A stretch of DNA of 64,000 nt from Streptomyces sp. NBC_00258 (lineage in GTDB: Bacteria; Actinomycetota; Actinomycetes; Streptomycetales; Streptomycetaceae), in NCBI RefSeq assembly GCF_036182465.1, contig NZ_CP108081.1, positions 3,286,001-3,350,000 on the forward strand, written 5' to 3'. A program made the translations under genes and the position numbers. This document shows positions 37,396 to 45,284 of this stretch, piece by piece. Each line of letters starts with the position of its first letter. Position 1 is the stretch's first letter. The notes beneath the pieces were generated by a model. It was not told the origin of the DNA. It ran no database searches and saw only the letters and a list, made by a program, of their open reading frames with translations.

Positions 37396-37487
37396 GCGAT
37401 CCGTTCGTTGCGTACGGTGCCCTGGCGCTCAGTATGTCCGGCGTTGTACCCGGCCGCGACGCCGTCCCCACACCCTAGGAGCCCTCT

Positions 37488-39038
37488 GTGCACCCTCCCC
37501 GCACCCCGGCCGAGACCGAGGCCGTTCTCGCCGCCGAGCTGCGCACCGTACGCCCCGCCCTGCTGTCCCCGTACACGGTCGAACTCCCCGGTGCCCGCGC
37601 GGCCGTCCTGACCCGGCTGTGGCGCGGGCTCGTCCATGAACCACTGCCCTGGGTCGTGCGCCGGGAGGCGGCGGGGCGCGACGGGCTGGTGCTCCGGCTG
37701 GCCGACGGGCGTCGTCTGTACGGCCCGGCCCCGGACGCGTACGCGACGGCCGCCACCGTCAGGGAGGTCGAGCTGGACGGGACGGCGTACAGCCACCCGG
37801 CCGGACTCATGACGGCACTCGGGCTGCCGCACGGTCACGCCTTCGCCGTCGAACTCGGCCACAGTGTCGCCTCGTTGGCGCTCTCCCGCGCCAACCAGCC
37901 CGCGATGAGCTCCCCTTTCACGTCCTGGGGGTGGGAGCAGCGGGTCGTGGACGGGCATCCGTTCCATCCCAACTGCCGTTCGCGGCCGGGCTTCTCGGTG
38001 GCCGAGCAGCTGGCGTACGCGCCGGAGCACCGGGCGGACGTCGAGCTGGGGCTGGTGGCCGTGCCGCAGGACGCGTGCCTGATGGGCGGCGAGTGGCCGT
38101 TCCGGGAGGCGGGGCGCGTGCTGATCCCCGTACACCCGTGGCAGGCGCGGCATGTGCTGAAGGACGAGAGGGCGGTCGGGGAAGGTGTCGCCGGGGAGAG
38201 CGTGACCGCGCATCCCCTGATGTCCCTGCGGACGCTGGCCCTTCCGGACGGACCGCACGTCAAGACCGCGCTCAGTGCCCGGCTGACCTCGTCGGTGCGG
38301 GACATCTCGGTGTACTCGATCGAGTCGGCCGCGGCCGTCTCGGCGTTCATGGAGGCGATGGCCGGGCGCCTGGACGGGATGCTGCACATCACCCGGACCC
38401 TCGGCGCGGTCACGGCCAACACCCCTGATCTGGCAGCGGTGTTGCGCGAGTCGCCGGACGTGTACGCGGGGGCGGGCGAGCGGGTCGTCCCGGTCGCCGC
38501 TCTCGCCTCGACCGTGCTGCCGCAGTCCCCGGCCTGGCTGGCCGAGTTCAGCCGGCTCGCGCTCACCGTCGGGCTGCGCCTGCTCGACCTGGGCGTGGCC
38601 CTGGAGGCGCACGGCCAGAACCTGCTGGTGGTGCTCTCGCCCGCGGGCGCCCCGCTGCGGCTCGTCTACCGCGATCTGGCCGACATCCGGATCAGCCCGG
38701 CACGGCTGGCCCGCCACGGGATTCCGGCCCCGGACCTGACGGGCCGTATCGTCACGGACGACGAGTCCGTCCTGCGCAGCAAGCTCTTCGGCTCGCTCGT
38801 CGCGGGCGCGCTGGCGGCGACGGCGGGTTCGGCGACCGCGCTGGGAGGGGCGCTGTCCACAGCCGTACGGGATCTGCCGCGCACCCCGGATCTCGCGGCT
38901 CTGCTCGAAGAGCCGCTGCCGGCCAAGGCGTTGACGACGATGCGGCTGTCGCCCGAGCGGCCGGGGGACATCTGGGCGCGGCTGCCGAATCCGCTCGCCG
39001 AGTCGGGCACGGGCCCGCGGGACACCGGCTCGTCCTGA
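37488..39038 (+). CDS. IucA/IucC-family siderophore synthetase (2)
   Basis: A 516-residue second NIS synthetase, divergent from the first. Motifs: VVDGHPFHPNCRSRPGFS near residue 160, PVHPWQARHV, TSSVRDISVYSIES, and EAHGQNLLVVL with RDLADIRIS. It differs enough from its neighbour to act on a different substrate or step, as IucA and IucC do. The 92-bp gap shows no clear iron-box palindrome to my eye. GTG 37488 starts the reading frame. Confidence 0.93.
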   Translation: MHPPRTPAETEAVLAAELRTVRPALLSPYTVELPGARAAVLTRLWRGLVHEPLPWVVRREAAGRDGLVLRLADGRRLYGPAPDAYATAATVREVELDGTAYSHPAGLMTALGLPHGHAFAVELGHSVASLALSRANQPAMSSPFTSWGWEQRVVDGHPFHPNCRSRPGFSVAEQLAYAPEHRADVELGLVAVPQDACLMGGEWPFREAGRVLIPVHPWQARHVLKDERAVGEGVAGESVTAHPLMSLRTLALPDGPHVKTALSARLTSSVRDISVYSIESAAAVSAFMEAMAGRLDGMLHITRTLGAVTANTPDLAAVLRESPDVYAGAGERVVPVAALASTVLPQSPAWLAEFSRLALTVGLRLLDLGVALEAHGQNLLVVLSPAGAPLRLVYRDLADIRISPARLARHGIPAPDLTGRIVTDDESVLRSKLFGSLVAGALAATAGSATALGGALSTAVRDLPRTPDLAALLEEPLPAKALTTMRLSPERPGDIWARLPNPLAESGTGPRDTGSS

Positions 39039-39125
39039 AGTCCGAACGTCCGAAGGCCACTTCGTTCGACCGTCGGCCACCCCCTCGTTTTGAAGCGTGA
39101 CGCCATTGATCAATAGGATCCGGCG

Positions 39126-40403
39126 ATGATCACAAGACAACGGCTGGCGGCGGGCGCCTGCGCCCTGCTCGCCGCCCTGACGGCCGGGATCGCCCTCCCG
39201 GCCGGAGCCGTCGCCGGCGAACCCACGGGTGACGCAGCGCCCAAGGTCGACCTCGTCCTCGACGTCAGCGGTTCCATGCGCGCGCGGGACATCGACGGAC
39301 AGACGCGGATGGCCGCGGCGAAGCAGGCCTTCAACGAGGTCCTCGACGCGACCCCCGAGGAGGTCCAGCTCGGTATACGGACACTCGGCGCCAACTACCC
39401 GGGCGACGACCGCAAGACGGGCTGCAAGGACACCGAACAGCTCTACCCCGTCGGGCCCTTGGACCGCACGGAGGCGAAGACCGCCGTCGCGACCCTCGCG
39501 CCCACCGGCTGGACCCCGATCGGCCCGGCGCTGCTCAAGGCGGCCGACGACCTGGAGGGCGGCGAGGGATCCCGCCGTATCGTCCTCATCAGCGACGGCG
39601 AGGACACCTGCGCCCCGCTGGACCCGTGCGAGGTGGCCCGGGAGATCGCCGCCAAGGGGATCGGGCTCACCATCGACACGCTCGGCCTGGTGCCGAACAC
39701 CAAACTGCGGCAGCAGCTGAGCTGTATCGCGGAGGCGACCGGCGGAACGTACACCTCGATCGAGCACACCGACGAACTCACCGACAAGGTCAACCAGTTG
39801 GTGGACCGGGCCGCCGACCCGGTGGTCACGCCGGTCGCCGTGAACGGCGCCGACGCATGTGCACAGGCGCGCACGCTCGAGTCCGGGCTCTACACCGACC
39901 GCGAGGAGTTCGGGCAGCACCGCTGGTACCGCGTGGACGTCCCTGCGGGCTTCGAACTGCGCGCGTCGGTGAGCGTGGCGGCCGACCGTCAGGTCGACCC
40001 GGACTACGGGGTGTCGCTGCGGGCGGTGACCGTGAGCGGCCGCGAGATCGTGCGCGGCGAGTCGACCGGCTCCGGCCGGACCGACGTCATGTCCGCCGGT
40101 CTGCGCTATCCCAAGGCGGAGAGCGAGGACGACGATTCCGACGACAAGCCCGCGGCCGAGGCCGTGTGTCTGGAGGTCGCCAACTCCTTCTCGGCGGCTT
40201 CCGGCGTCAAGACCACGCCCGGACTGCCGCTCGAACTGACCGTCGACGTCGTCGACGGTCCCGACACGTCGAGCGACGTGGCCTCCTTCGGCCTCGGTCG
40301 CGGCTGGTGGCTGCTCGGCGCCCTGGTGCTCACCGGCTTCCTCGCGGGTGTGCTGTGGGGCTGGGTTTCGCGTTGGCGGGTCGCGGTCTGGAGGACCAAC
40401 TGA
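39126..40403 (+). CDS. Secreted von Willebrand factor A-domain protein, membrane anchored
   Basis: A 425-residue protein: signal peptide (to about AVAG, residue 30), a VWA domain with an intact MIDAS motif DVSGSM and downstream Asp in LISDGEDTC, then a second beta-rich domain (residues 240-385). A single C-terminal membrane segment (GWWLLGALVLTGFLAGVLWG) ends the protein with a short basic tail. The VWA part faces outside and should bind a partner through a divalent metal. Its stop overlaps the next gene's start (TGATG), so the pair is coupled. Confidence 0.9.
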   Translation: MITRQRLAAGACALLAALTAGIALPAGAVAGEPTGDAAPKVDLVLDVSGSMRARDIDGQTRMAAAKQAFNEVLDATPEEVQLGIRTLGANYPGDDRKTGCKDTEQLYPVGPLDRTEAKTAVATLAPTGWTPIGPALLKAADDLEGGEGSRRIVLISDGEDTCAPLDPCEVAREIAAKGIGLTIDTLGLVPNTKLRQQLSCIAEATGGTYTSIEHTDELTDKVNQLVDRAADPVVTPVAVNGADACAQARTLESGLYTDREEFGQHRWYRVDVPAGFELRASVSVAADRQVDPDYGVSLRAVTVSGREIVRGESTGSGRTDVMSAGLRYPKAESEDDDSDDKPAAEAVCLEVANSFSAASGVKTTPGLPLELTVDVVDGPDTSSDVASFGLGRGWWLLGALVLTGFLAGVLWGWVSRWRVAVWRTN

Positions 40404-41278
40404 TGCGTACTTCTCGTGTGTTGAACCCCCGCGTGCCGAGCGCTCGTGTGTCGAGTGCCGGTCGGGCAGGCCGTGCCGTCCGTGCGGTGGGGGCGGGTCT
40501 GCTGGTGCTGGGGGCCGTCGCGTCCCCCGCGGCCGCCGACTCCTCGCCCTCCGTCGGCCCGTCGGACGACGACGCCGCGCCCACGTCGGCCGGTACGTCG
40601 TTCCGTACGGCGACCGAGGTCGACCAGGGGCAGCGGGCCACGGCGAGCGCGTCCATGGGCGACTACCTGTACTGGTCGTTCCCCGCCGATGCCGGGCAGC
40701 GGCCCACCGTGAAGGCGACGGTGAAACTGCCCGACGCGCACGCCTCAGCGACCTGGCAGGTCGACGTGTACGACGGTCTGCGGCGCCGCCAGGCGTGCCA
40801 GTACGGGGCGCAGACGCGGACGGCCGCCCAGGACGCGGCCTCAGTGGAGCTGTCCTGCACCCTGCGTACGGTGCGTGCCTGGTCCGAGCCGTGGGCCGAC
40901 GATCCGCTGCCGGGCACGTACTACGTCCGGCTGACCACCGTCGGCCTCAAGACGGCCGACCTCGGGCTGCCGGTGAGCGCCGAGGTCCAGGTCGACTCGA
41001 AGGACGTCGGCGGGGCCGCCGCGGTGGACGGCTCGCTGGCCGAGCCGCTCGTACCCGGGGTCGCCGTGGCGGCGGGCAGCGACAGCGACGAGGACTCCGG
41101 GACCTCGGTCGCCGTGCTGTCCAGCATCGAGCCCGATGACGGCTGGGCCTCCGGCTGGTGGTCCGACCGTTGGGTGTGGACCGCGGTGGGGGGCGTGCTG
41201 GCCGCGCTCGCGGGGGTTGGTGGGTATTCGCTGACCCGGGGAGTGGGCCGGCCTTCACGGGTTCCGCCGAGTGCCTGA
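40403..41278 (+). CDS. Membrane-anchored exported protein coupled to the VWA protein
   Basis: A 291-residue protein with a long basic signal peptide ending near PAAA (residue 45), an extracytoplasmic beta-rich domain resembling the second domain of its neighbour (both handle a measured FPADAGQRPTVKATVKLPD-type strand region), and a C-terminal membrane segment (VWTAVGGVLAALAGVGGYSL). Start and stop overlap (TGATG) links it to the VWA gene. The two probably form a surface complex of unknown purpose. Confidence 0.82.
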   Translation: MRTSRVLNPRVPSARVSSAGRAGRAVRAVGAGLLVLGAVASPAAADSSPSVGPSDDDAAPTSAGTSFRTATEVDQGQRATASASMGDYLYWSFPADAGQRPTVKATVKLPDAHASATWQVDVYDGLRRRQACQYGAQTRTAAQDAASVELSCTLRTVRAWSEPWADDPLPGTYYVRLTTVGLKTADLGLPVSAEVQVDSKDVGGAAAVDGSLAEPLVPGVAVAAGSDSDEDSGTSVAVLSSIEPDDGWASGWWSDRWVWTAVGGVLAALAGVGGYSLTRGVGRPSRVPPSA

Positions 41279-41320
41279 CCGCTGCGCCGGGTGGCCGTTC
41301 TGTGTCTGCGGGTCGGCTGC

Positions 41321-41357
41321 GGCCGGTCGCGCAGTTCCCCGCGCCCCTTATGGGGCG
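41321..41357. repeat. Intergenic repeat, family B (copy 3)
   Basis: Copy of the GCGCAGTTCCCCGCGCCCC element with a CCCCTTATGGGG stem-loop. It lies between the convergent VWA-partner and HxlR genes and is likely a terminator. Confidence 0.7.
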
Positions 41358-41463
41358 CTGGAGTTCAGCGGGCTCTGACCGATCCCGCGTGAGCGCTTCG
41401 CAAGACAGGCCCGTCGTGCCAACTCCATGGCACGGCGGGCCCTTTGGTGTTCCTGGTACGAGG

Positions 41464-42096
41464 TCAGGCCTCCCGGAGCGCCTTGGCCAGAGGACTTTCG
41501 CCCGTCACCGTGATGCGGCCGTCCCGTACCGCGTCGAGGAGGACCAGGTCGCCTCTCGCGAGTGCCGTGCATGCCTCGGCGTCGAGGGAGAGGCCGGCGT
41601 CGGGTTCCTCGGGGGCCGGGCCCTCCCCGTAGACCGGGCCGTCCTGTGCGCCGAGTCGTACGTAGAACTCCCCTTCGTCCAGCCGGACTTGGACGACGCC
41701 GTCGCCGAGTCCCTCCAGGGAGCGCAGCAGTGGCAGCGCGAACCAGTGGGCGCGTACCGCGTCGGTGGGGCGCCGTTCCGCCAGCAGGGGTGCGCCCCAC
41801 TCGCCGAGCGCCTGGAGGAGGGGCAGCAACTCGCGCCCACGGCCGGTGAGTTCGTACACGTTCGCCGCTCCCGGCGGGGGCAGCCGTCGCCGGGTCGCCA
41901 GGCCGTCCCGCTCCATGTCCTTGAGCCGGGAGGCGAGGACGTCCGTGCTCACGCCGGGCAGATCCGCGTGCAGGTCGGTGTAGCGGCGCGGACCGGCCAG
42001 CAGCTCGCGGACGATCAGGAGCGTCCAGCGGTCACCGAGGGCATCGAGGGCCCGGGCAGCGGAACAGTACTGGTCGTAGCTTCGGCGAGGTGACAT
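41464..42096 (-). CDS. HxlR-family regulator with C-terminal extension
   Basis: A 210-residue winged-helix regulator. The HxlR domain occupies residues 5-95 (CSAARALDALGDRWTLLIVRELL, YTDLHADLPGVSTDVLASRLKDME). Unlike minimal HxlR proteins, it carries a further C-terminal domain of about 100 residues (SCP2-like or ligand-binding look: VQVRLDEGEFYVRLG). It is divergent from an aminotransferase, with palindromic CTTG...CAAG sites in the gap, so it most likely regulates that gene. Confidence 0.87.
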   Translation of the reverse strand: MSPRRSYDQYCSAARALDALGDRWTLLIVRELLAGPRRYTDLHADLPGVSTDVLASRLKDMERDGLATRRRLPPPGAANVYELTGRGRELLPLLQALGEWGAPLLAERRPTDAVRAHWFALPLLRSLEGLGDGVVQVRLDEGEFYVRLGAQDGPVYGEGPAPEEPDAGLSLDAEACTALARGDLVLLDAVRDGRITVTGESPLAKALREA

Positions 42097-42114
42097 GCGA
42101 CGCAGTCTAGACAA

Positions 42115-42153
42115 CTTGTTGGACTTTCCAAGCTCGAACTTGGTAAAACCAAG
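42115..42153. promoter_or_regulatory. Candidate HxlR operators
   Basis: A perfect palindrome CTTGGT-AAA-ACCAAG at 42139-42153 and a looser CTTG...CAAG at 42115-42132, about 22 bp centre to centre, fill the 87-bp gap between the divergent HxlR and aminotransferase genes. Confidence 0.6.
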
Positions 42154-42183
42154 CAACACACGAAACCGGAGGGGCGAGCGCGC

Positions 42184-43392
42184 ATGGAGTTCCGGCAGTC
42201 GAACAAGCTCAGCGAGGTCTGCTACGAGATCCGGGGCCCGGTGATCGAGCACGCCGACGCGCTGGAGAAGGCAGGCCACAGCGTGCTGCGCCTGAACACC
42301 GGCAACCCCGCACTGTTCGGCTTCGAGGCGCCGGAGGAGATCCTCCAGGACATGATCCGGATGCTGCCCCAGGCACACGGGTACACGGACTCGCGCGGCA
42401 TCCTCTCGGCCCGCCGGGCCGTGGCGGGGCGCTACCAGACGCTGGGCCTGGAGGTGGGCGTCGACGACGTCTTCCTCGGCAACGGCATCTCCGAGCTGAT
42501 CTCGATGGCCGTACAGGCACTGGTCGAGGACGGCGACGAAATCCTCATCCCGGCACCCGACTTCCCCCTCTGGACGGCCGTCACCACACTCGCGGGCGGC
42601 AAGGCGGTCCACTACCTCTGCGACGAACAGGCCGACTGGTACCCGGACCTGGACGACATGGCGTCGAAGATCACGGACCGCACCAAGGCCGTGGTCATCA
42701 TCAACCCGAACAACCCCACCGGCGCGGTCTACCCGAAGGAGATCATCGAGGGCATCCTCGACCTCGCCCGCCGGCACGGCCTGATGGTCTTCGCCGACGA
42801 GATCTACGACCAGATCCTGTACGACGACGCCGTGCACCACTCGGTGGCCGCGCTCGCCCCCGACCTGGTGGTGCTGACCTTCTGCGGCCTGTCGAAGACG
42901 TACCGGGTGGCCGGCTTCCGCTCGGGCTGGCTGGTGATCACCGGCCCGAAGCAGCACGCGAAGAACTACATCGAGGGCCTGACCATGCTGGCCTCCATGC
43001 GGCTGTGCGCCAACGCGCCCGCGCAGTACGCCATCCAGGCCGCGCTCGGCGGCCGTCAGTCCATCCACGAGCTGACCGCTCCGGGCGGGCGTCTGCACGA
43101 ACAGCGCACCGTGGCCTGGGAGAAGCTCAACGAGATCCCCGGCGTGTCCTGCGTGAAGCCGAAGGGCTCGCTGTACGCGTTCCCGCACCTGGACCCCAAG
43201 GTCCACAAGATCCACGACGACGAGAAGTTCGTCCTGGACCTGCTGCTGCGGGAGAAGATCCAGGTCGTCCAGGGAACCGGCTTCAACTGGCCGGCCCCCG
43301 ACCACTTCCGCATCCTCACCCTCCCGCACGCCGACGACCTGGACGCCGCCATCAGCCGGATCGGCCGGTTCCTGAGCGGCTACCGGCAGTAG
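42184..43392 (+). CDS. Pyridoxal-phosphate aminotransferase (AlaA-like)
   Basis: A 402-residue class I aminotransferase. PLP-binding Lys is in GLSKTYRVAGFRSGW near residue 239; the NPNNPTGAVY and FADEIYDQ segments are standard. It resembles bacterial alanine aminotransferase AlaA (pyruvate/glutamate to alanine/2-oxoglutarate). It starts at the conserved MEFRQSNKLSEVCYEIRGP, so ATG 42184 is secure. It is divergent from an HxlR regulator with paired palindromes between them. Confidence 0.93.
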   Translation: MEFRQSNKLSEVCYEIRGPVIEHADALEKAGHSVLRLNTGNPALFGFEAPEEILQDMIRMLPQAHGYTDSRGILSARRAVAGRYQTLGLEVGVDDVFLGNGISELISMAVQALVEDGDEILIPAPDFPLWTAVTTLAGGKAVHYLCDEQADWYPDLDDMASKITDRTKAVVIINPNNPTGAVYPKEIIEGILDLARRHGLMVFADEIYDQILYDDAVHHSVAALAPDLVVLTFCGLSKTYRVAGFRSGWLVITGPKQHAKNYIEGLTMLASMRLCANAPAQYAIQAALGGRQSIHELTAPGGRLHEQRTVAWEKLNEIPGVSCVKPKGSLYAFPHLDPKVHKIHDDEKFVLDLLLREKIQVVQGTGFNWPAPDHFRILTLPHADDLDAAISRIGRFLSGYRQ

Positions 43393-43542
43393 GAAATCCG
43401 GCGGACGGGGTCCGGGCGGACGGGCTCTTCAGAGACCTGTGACGGGGCGATGTCAGACCCGGGTCGTAGTCTTCGAATGGGCCCGCCGGTCGACCGGATC
43501 TTCGATCGGGCCCGCTCATCGACGGACCGGGAGGAGCGCGCC

Positions 43543-44193
43543 GTGACACGTCCGCCGACCGCCGCACAGCGGCGCGTCATCGACACGGCCGATCCCGTGA
43601 CCGGGCGGCTCAGAGGTACGGAGAGCCAGCTCGCGGCGCTGGTGAAGCGAGAGCTCGCGTTCCGGCATCCGCGTCCGCCGCACGATCACTTCCTCACCCC
43701 CGCCGGGCACCGGGTCCGCGAGGAGACGGCCACCGCGGCGACGAGCGCCACGGAAGCCGCCGAGCCCGCCCGGGAGCCCGCCCGGGAGTCCTCCGGGGTG
43801 TTCGCCGCGCGGGTCGGCGGCGAGGAGGGCATCGACGCCGGTCCGTCGCGCATACGTGAGGTGCACAGCGCCTGGCAGGGGCTGCTCGAGCTGCGCCGCA
43901 TGACCAATCCGCACGGTGTCGTGGACCGGCCGTGCGCGTGGGAGCGTACGCATCTGGTGCAGGCCGCCGCGCTCGCGCTGGAGGCCGCGGGGCACCGGCC
44001 GGCGGGCGCGGACACCGAGGGGTACCGGGTGCGGGCGACGCCCCAGCCGGAGGCCGTCGCCGTGCGCGTGCCGGACGCCGGGGCCCTGCGGGAATGCGCG
44101 GCGACGCTGGAGCAGGCAGGCTGGCAGGTCGGCGAGCACACGGAGCCGCGTACCGGCGCGCGGTATCTGCTGGCCTCGCCGCGCCGGACGTGA
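43543..44193 (+). CDS. Hypothetical actinobacterial protein
   Basis: A 216-residue cytoplasmic protein that I do not recognise. The middle is Ala/Glu/Pro-rich (residues 70-95); the C-terminal 85 residues look folded (RPCAWERTHLVQAAALALEAAGH and a final GWQVGEHTEPRTGARYLLASP). GTG 43543 has GGGAGGAG just upstream and is preferred over the earlier in-frame ATG at 43450. The gene sits 150 bp after the aminotransferase and before a thioesterase. Confidence 0.65.
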   Translation: MTRPPTAAQRRVIDTADPVTGRLRGTESQLAALVKRELAFRHPRPPHDHFLTPAGHRVREETATAATSATEAAEPAREPARESSGVFAARVGGEEGIDAGPSRIREVHSAWQGLLELRRMTNPHGVVDRPCAWERTHLVQAAALALEAAGHRPAGADTEGYRVRATPQPEAVAVRVPDAGALRECAATLEQAGWQVGEHTEPRTGARYLLASPRRT

Positions 44194-44224
44194 CAGCCCC
44201 CGGATGTCCTACGACATTCAATGG

Positions 44225-44255
44225 TTGACGGCCGTGAGCAACCGCTCAGTACGCT
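44225..44255 (+). promoter_or_regulatory. Promoter and small palindrome of the thioesterase gene
   Basis: TTGACG at 44225-44230 is followed by TGAGC-N4-GCTCA (44235-44248) and TACGCT at 44250-44255. The palindrome lies between the presumed -35 and -10, a position suited to a repressor. Inference from pattern only. Confidence 0.4.
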
Positions 44256-44309
44256 TGCGCCCATTCTGTTTGCGGTCGAAACCGTAGAAGCGCCGTCGAA
44301 GGAGAAGTC

Positions 44310-44732
44310 ATGGCCGAACCGTTTTCCGTCCCGGTGACCGTGCGCGGGTACGAGACCGATGTCCAGGGGCACCTGAACCAGGCCGTGTACGTGAACTACG
44401 CGGAGCACGCCCGCTGGTCGTTACTGCAGGCCGCGGGGATCAGCCAGGCCGGTCTGGCGGCCAAGGGCGTGGGCCCGGTGTCCCTGGAGATGACCGTCCG
44501 CTACCGGCAGGAGCTGCGGGCCGGCGACGAGGTCGAGGTGACCTGCGATTTCATCTGGGGCGAGGGCAAGACGTTCCGGATCGAGCAGACGATCCGCAAG
44601 ACCGACGGCACCGTCGCCGCCGAGATCACGGCGGTCGGCGGCGTGATGGACCTCAAGGAGCGAAAGCTGGTAGCGGACCCGAAGGACTACTTCCGCGCAC
44701 TGGCCTCGGACCCCGGGCGGTTCGGCCTCTGA
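44310..44732 (+). CDS. Acyl-CoA thioesterase (4HBT hotdog family)
   Basis: A 140-residue single hotdog-fold thioesterase. The N-terminal RGYETDVQGHLNQAVYVNYAEHARW matches the 4-hydroxybenzoyl-CoA thioesterase pattern (Asp followed by GHLNNxxY). The acyl substrate cannot be predicted. Codon 38 is TTA (44421-44423), so translation likely depends on the bldA tRNA. AAGGAGAAG lies a few bases before ATG 44310. It converges with the HxlR gene at 44841 across a family B repeat. Confidence 0.9.
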   Translation: MAEPFSVPVTVRGYETDVQGHLNQAVYVNYAEHARWSLLQAAGISQAGLAAKGVGPVSLEMTVRYRQELRAGDEVEVTCDFIWGEGKTFRIEQTIRKTDGTVAAEITAVGGVMDLKERKLVADPKDYFRALASDPGRFGL

Positions 44733-44763
44733 AGCAATTGGGGGGCGAGCGCCCCGAGGGCGC

Positions 44764-44800
44764 GCCCCCTCAGGGGCGCGGGGAACTGCGCGACCGGCCA
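44764..44800. repeat. Intergenic repeat, family B (copy 4, inverted)
   Basis: Reverse-orientation copy (GGGGCGCGGGGAACTGCGCG) between the convergent thioesterase and HxlR genes, with a GCGCCCC/GGGGCGC stem. Confidence 0.7.
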
Positions 44801-44840
44801 CAACGAACCCGCACACGACACACCACACCACGCACCCGGC

Positions 44841-45245
44841 TCACAGCGGAGCGACCAACTCCGGCCGATGCAGGGCGTCGTACGCCGCACGCGACTCGGC
44901 GATCGTGACGCGATGCCGCTCCGCCCAGTCGGTCAGTCCGAGCAGGCTGGCGTGCAACTCACGGGCCACCGGCGTGAGTTCGTACTCCACCTTCGGCGGG
45001 ACCGTCGGGTGGACGGTGCGCGTGAGGAGCCCGTCGCGCTCCAGATTGCGCAGGGTCAGCGTGAGCATGCGGCGGCTGATGCCCTCGATGCTGCGCTCCA
45101 GTTCGGTGAAGCGGATCGGGCCGTGAGCGGCGGCCACGATGATCATCACGCTCCATTTTCCCGCGACCCTGTCAAGAACCTCCCGGACCGGGCAGCCCTC
45201 CGCGTGCACGACCTGGGGAGTAACACCGGTGTTCCCCTGGGACAT
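44841..45245 (-). CDS. HxlR-family regulator of the MFS exporter
   Basis: A 134-residue minimal HxlR winged-helix protein. EGCPVREVLDRVAGKWSVMII includes the conserved N-terminal Cys, which serves as a redox or electrophile sensor in several HxlR proteins. FTELERSIEGISRRMLTLTLRNLERDG is the recognition region. It is divergent from a DHA2-type exporter, and the close spacing suggests that it represses that gene and itself. Confidence 0.93.
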   Translation of the reverse strand: MSQGNTGVTPQVVHAEGCPVREVLDRVAGKWSVMIIVAAAHGPIRFTELERSIEGISRRMLTLTLRNLERDGLLTRTVHPTVPPKVEYELTPVARELHASLLGLTDWAERHRVTIAESRAAYDALHRPELVAPL

Positions 45246-45284
45246 TGAAGTGCCTCCTTACGCCGGTCTCCATAGTCACCCACG

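Noticed and set aside
37396..37487. Iron box (DmdR/IdeR) between the siderophore synthetases
   Set aside because: I looked for a TTAGGTTAG-type palindrome and found none convincing; a matrix search is needed.
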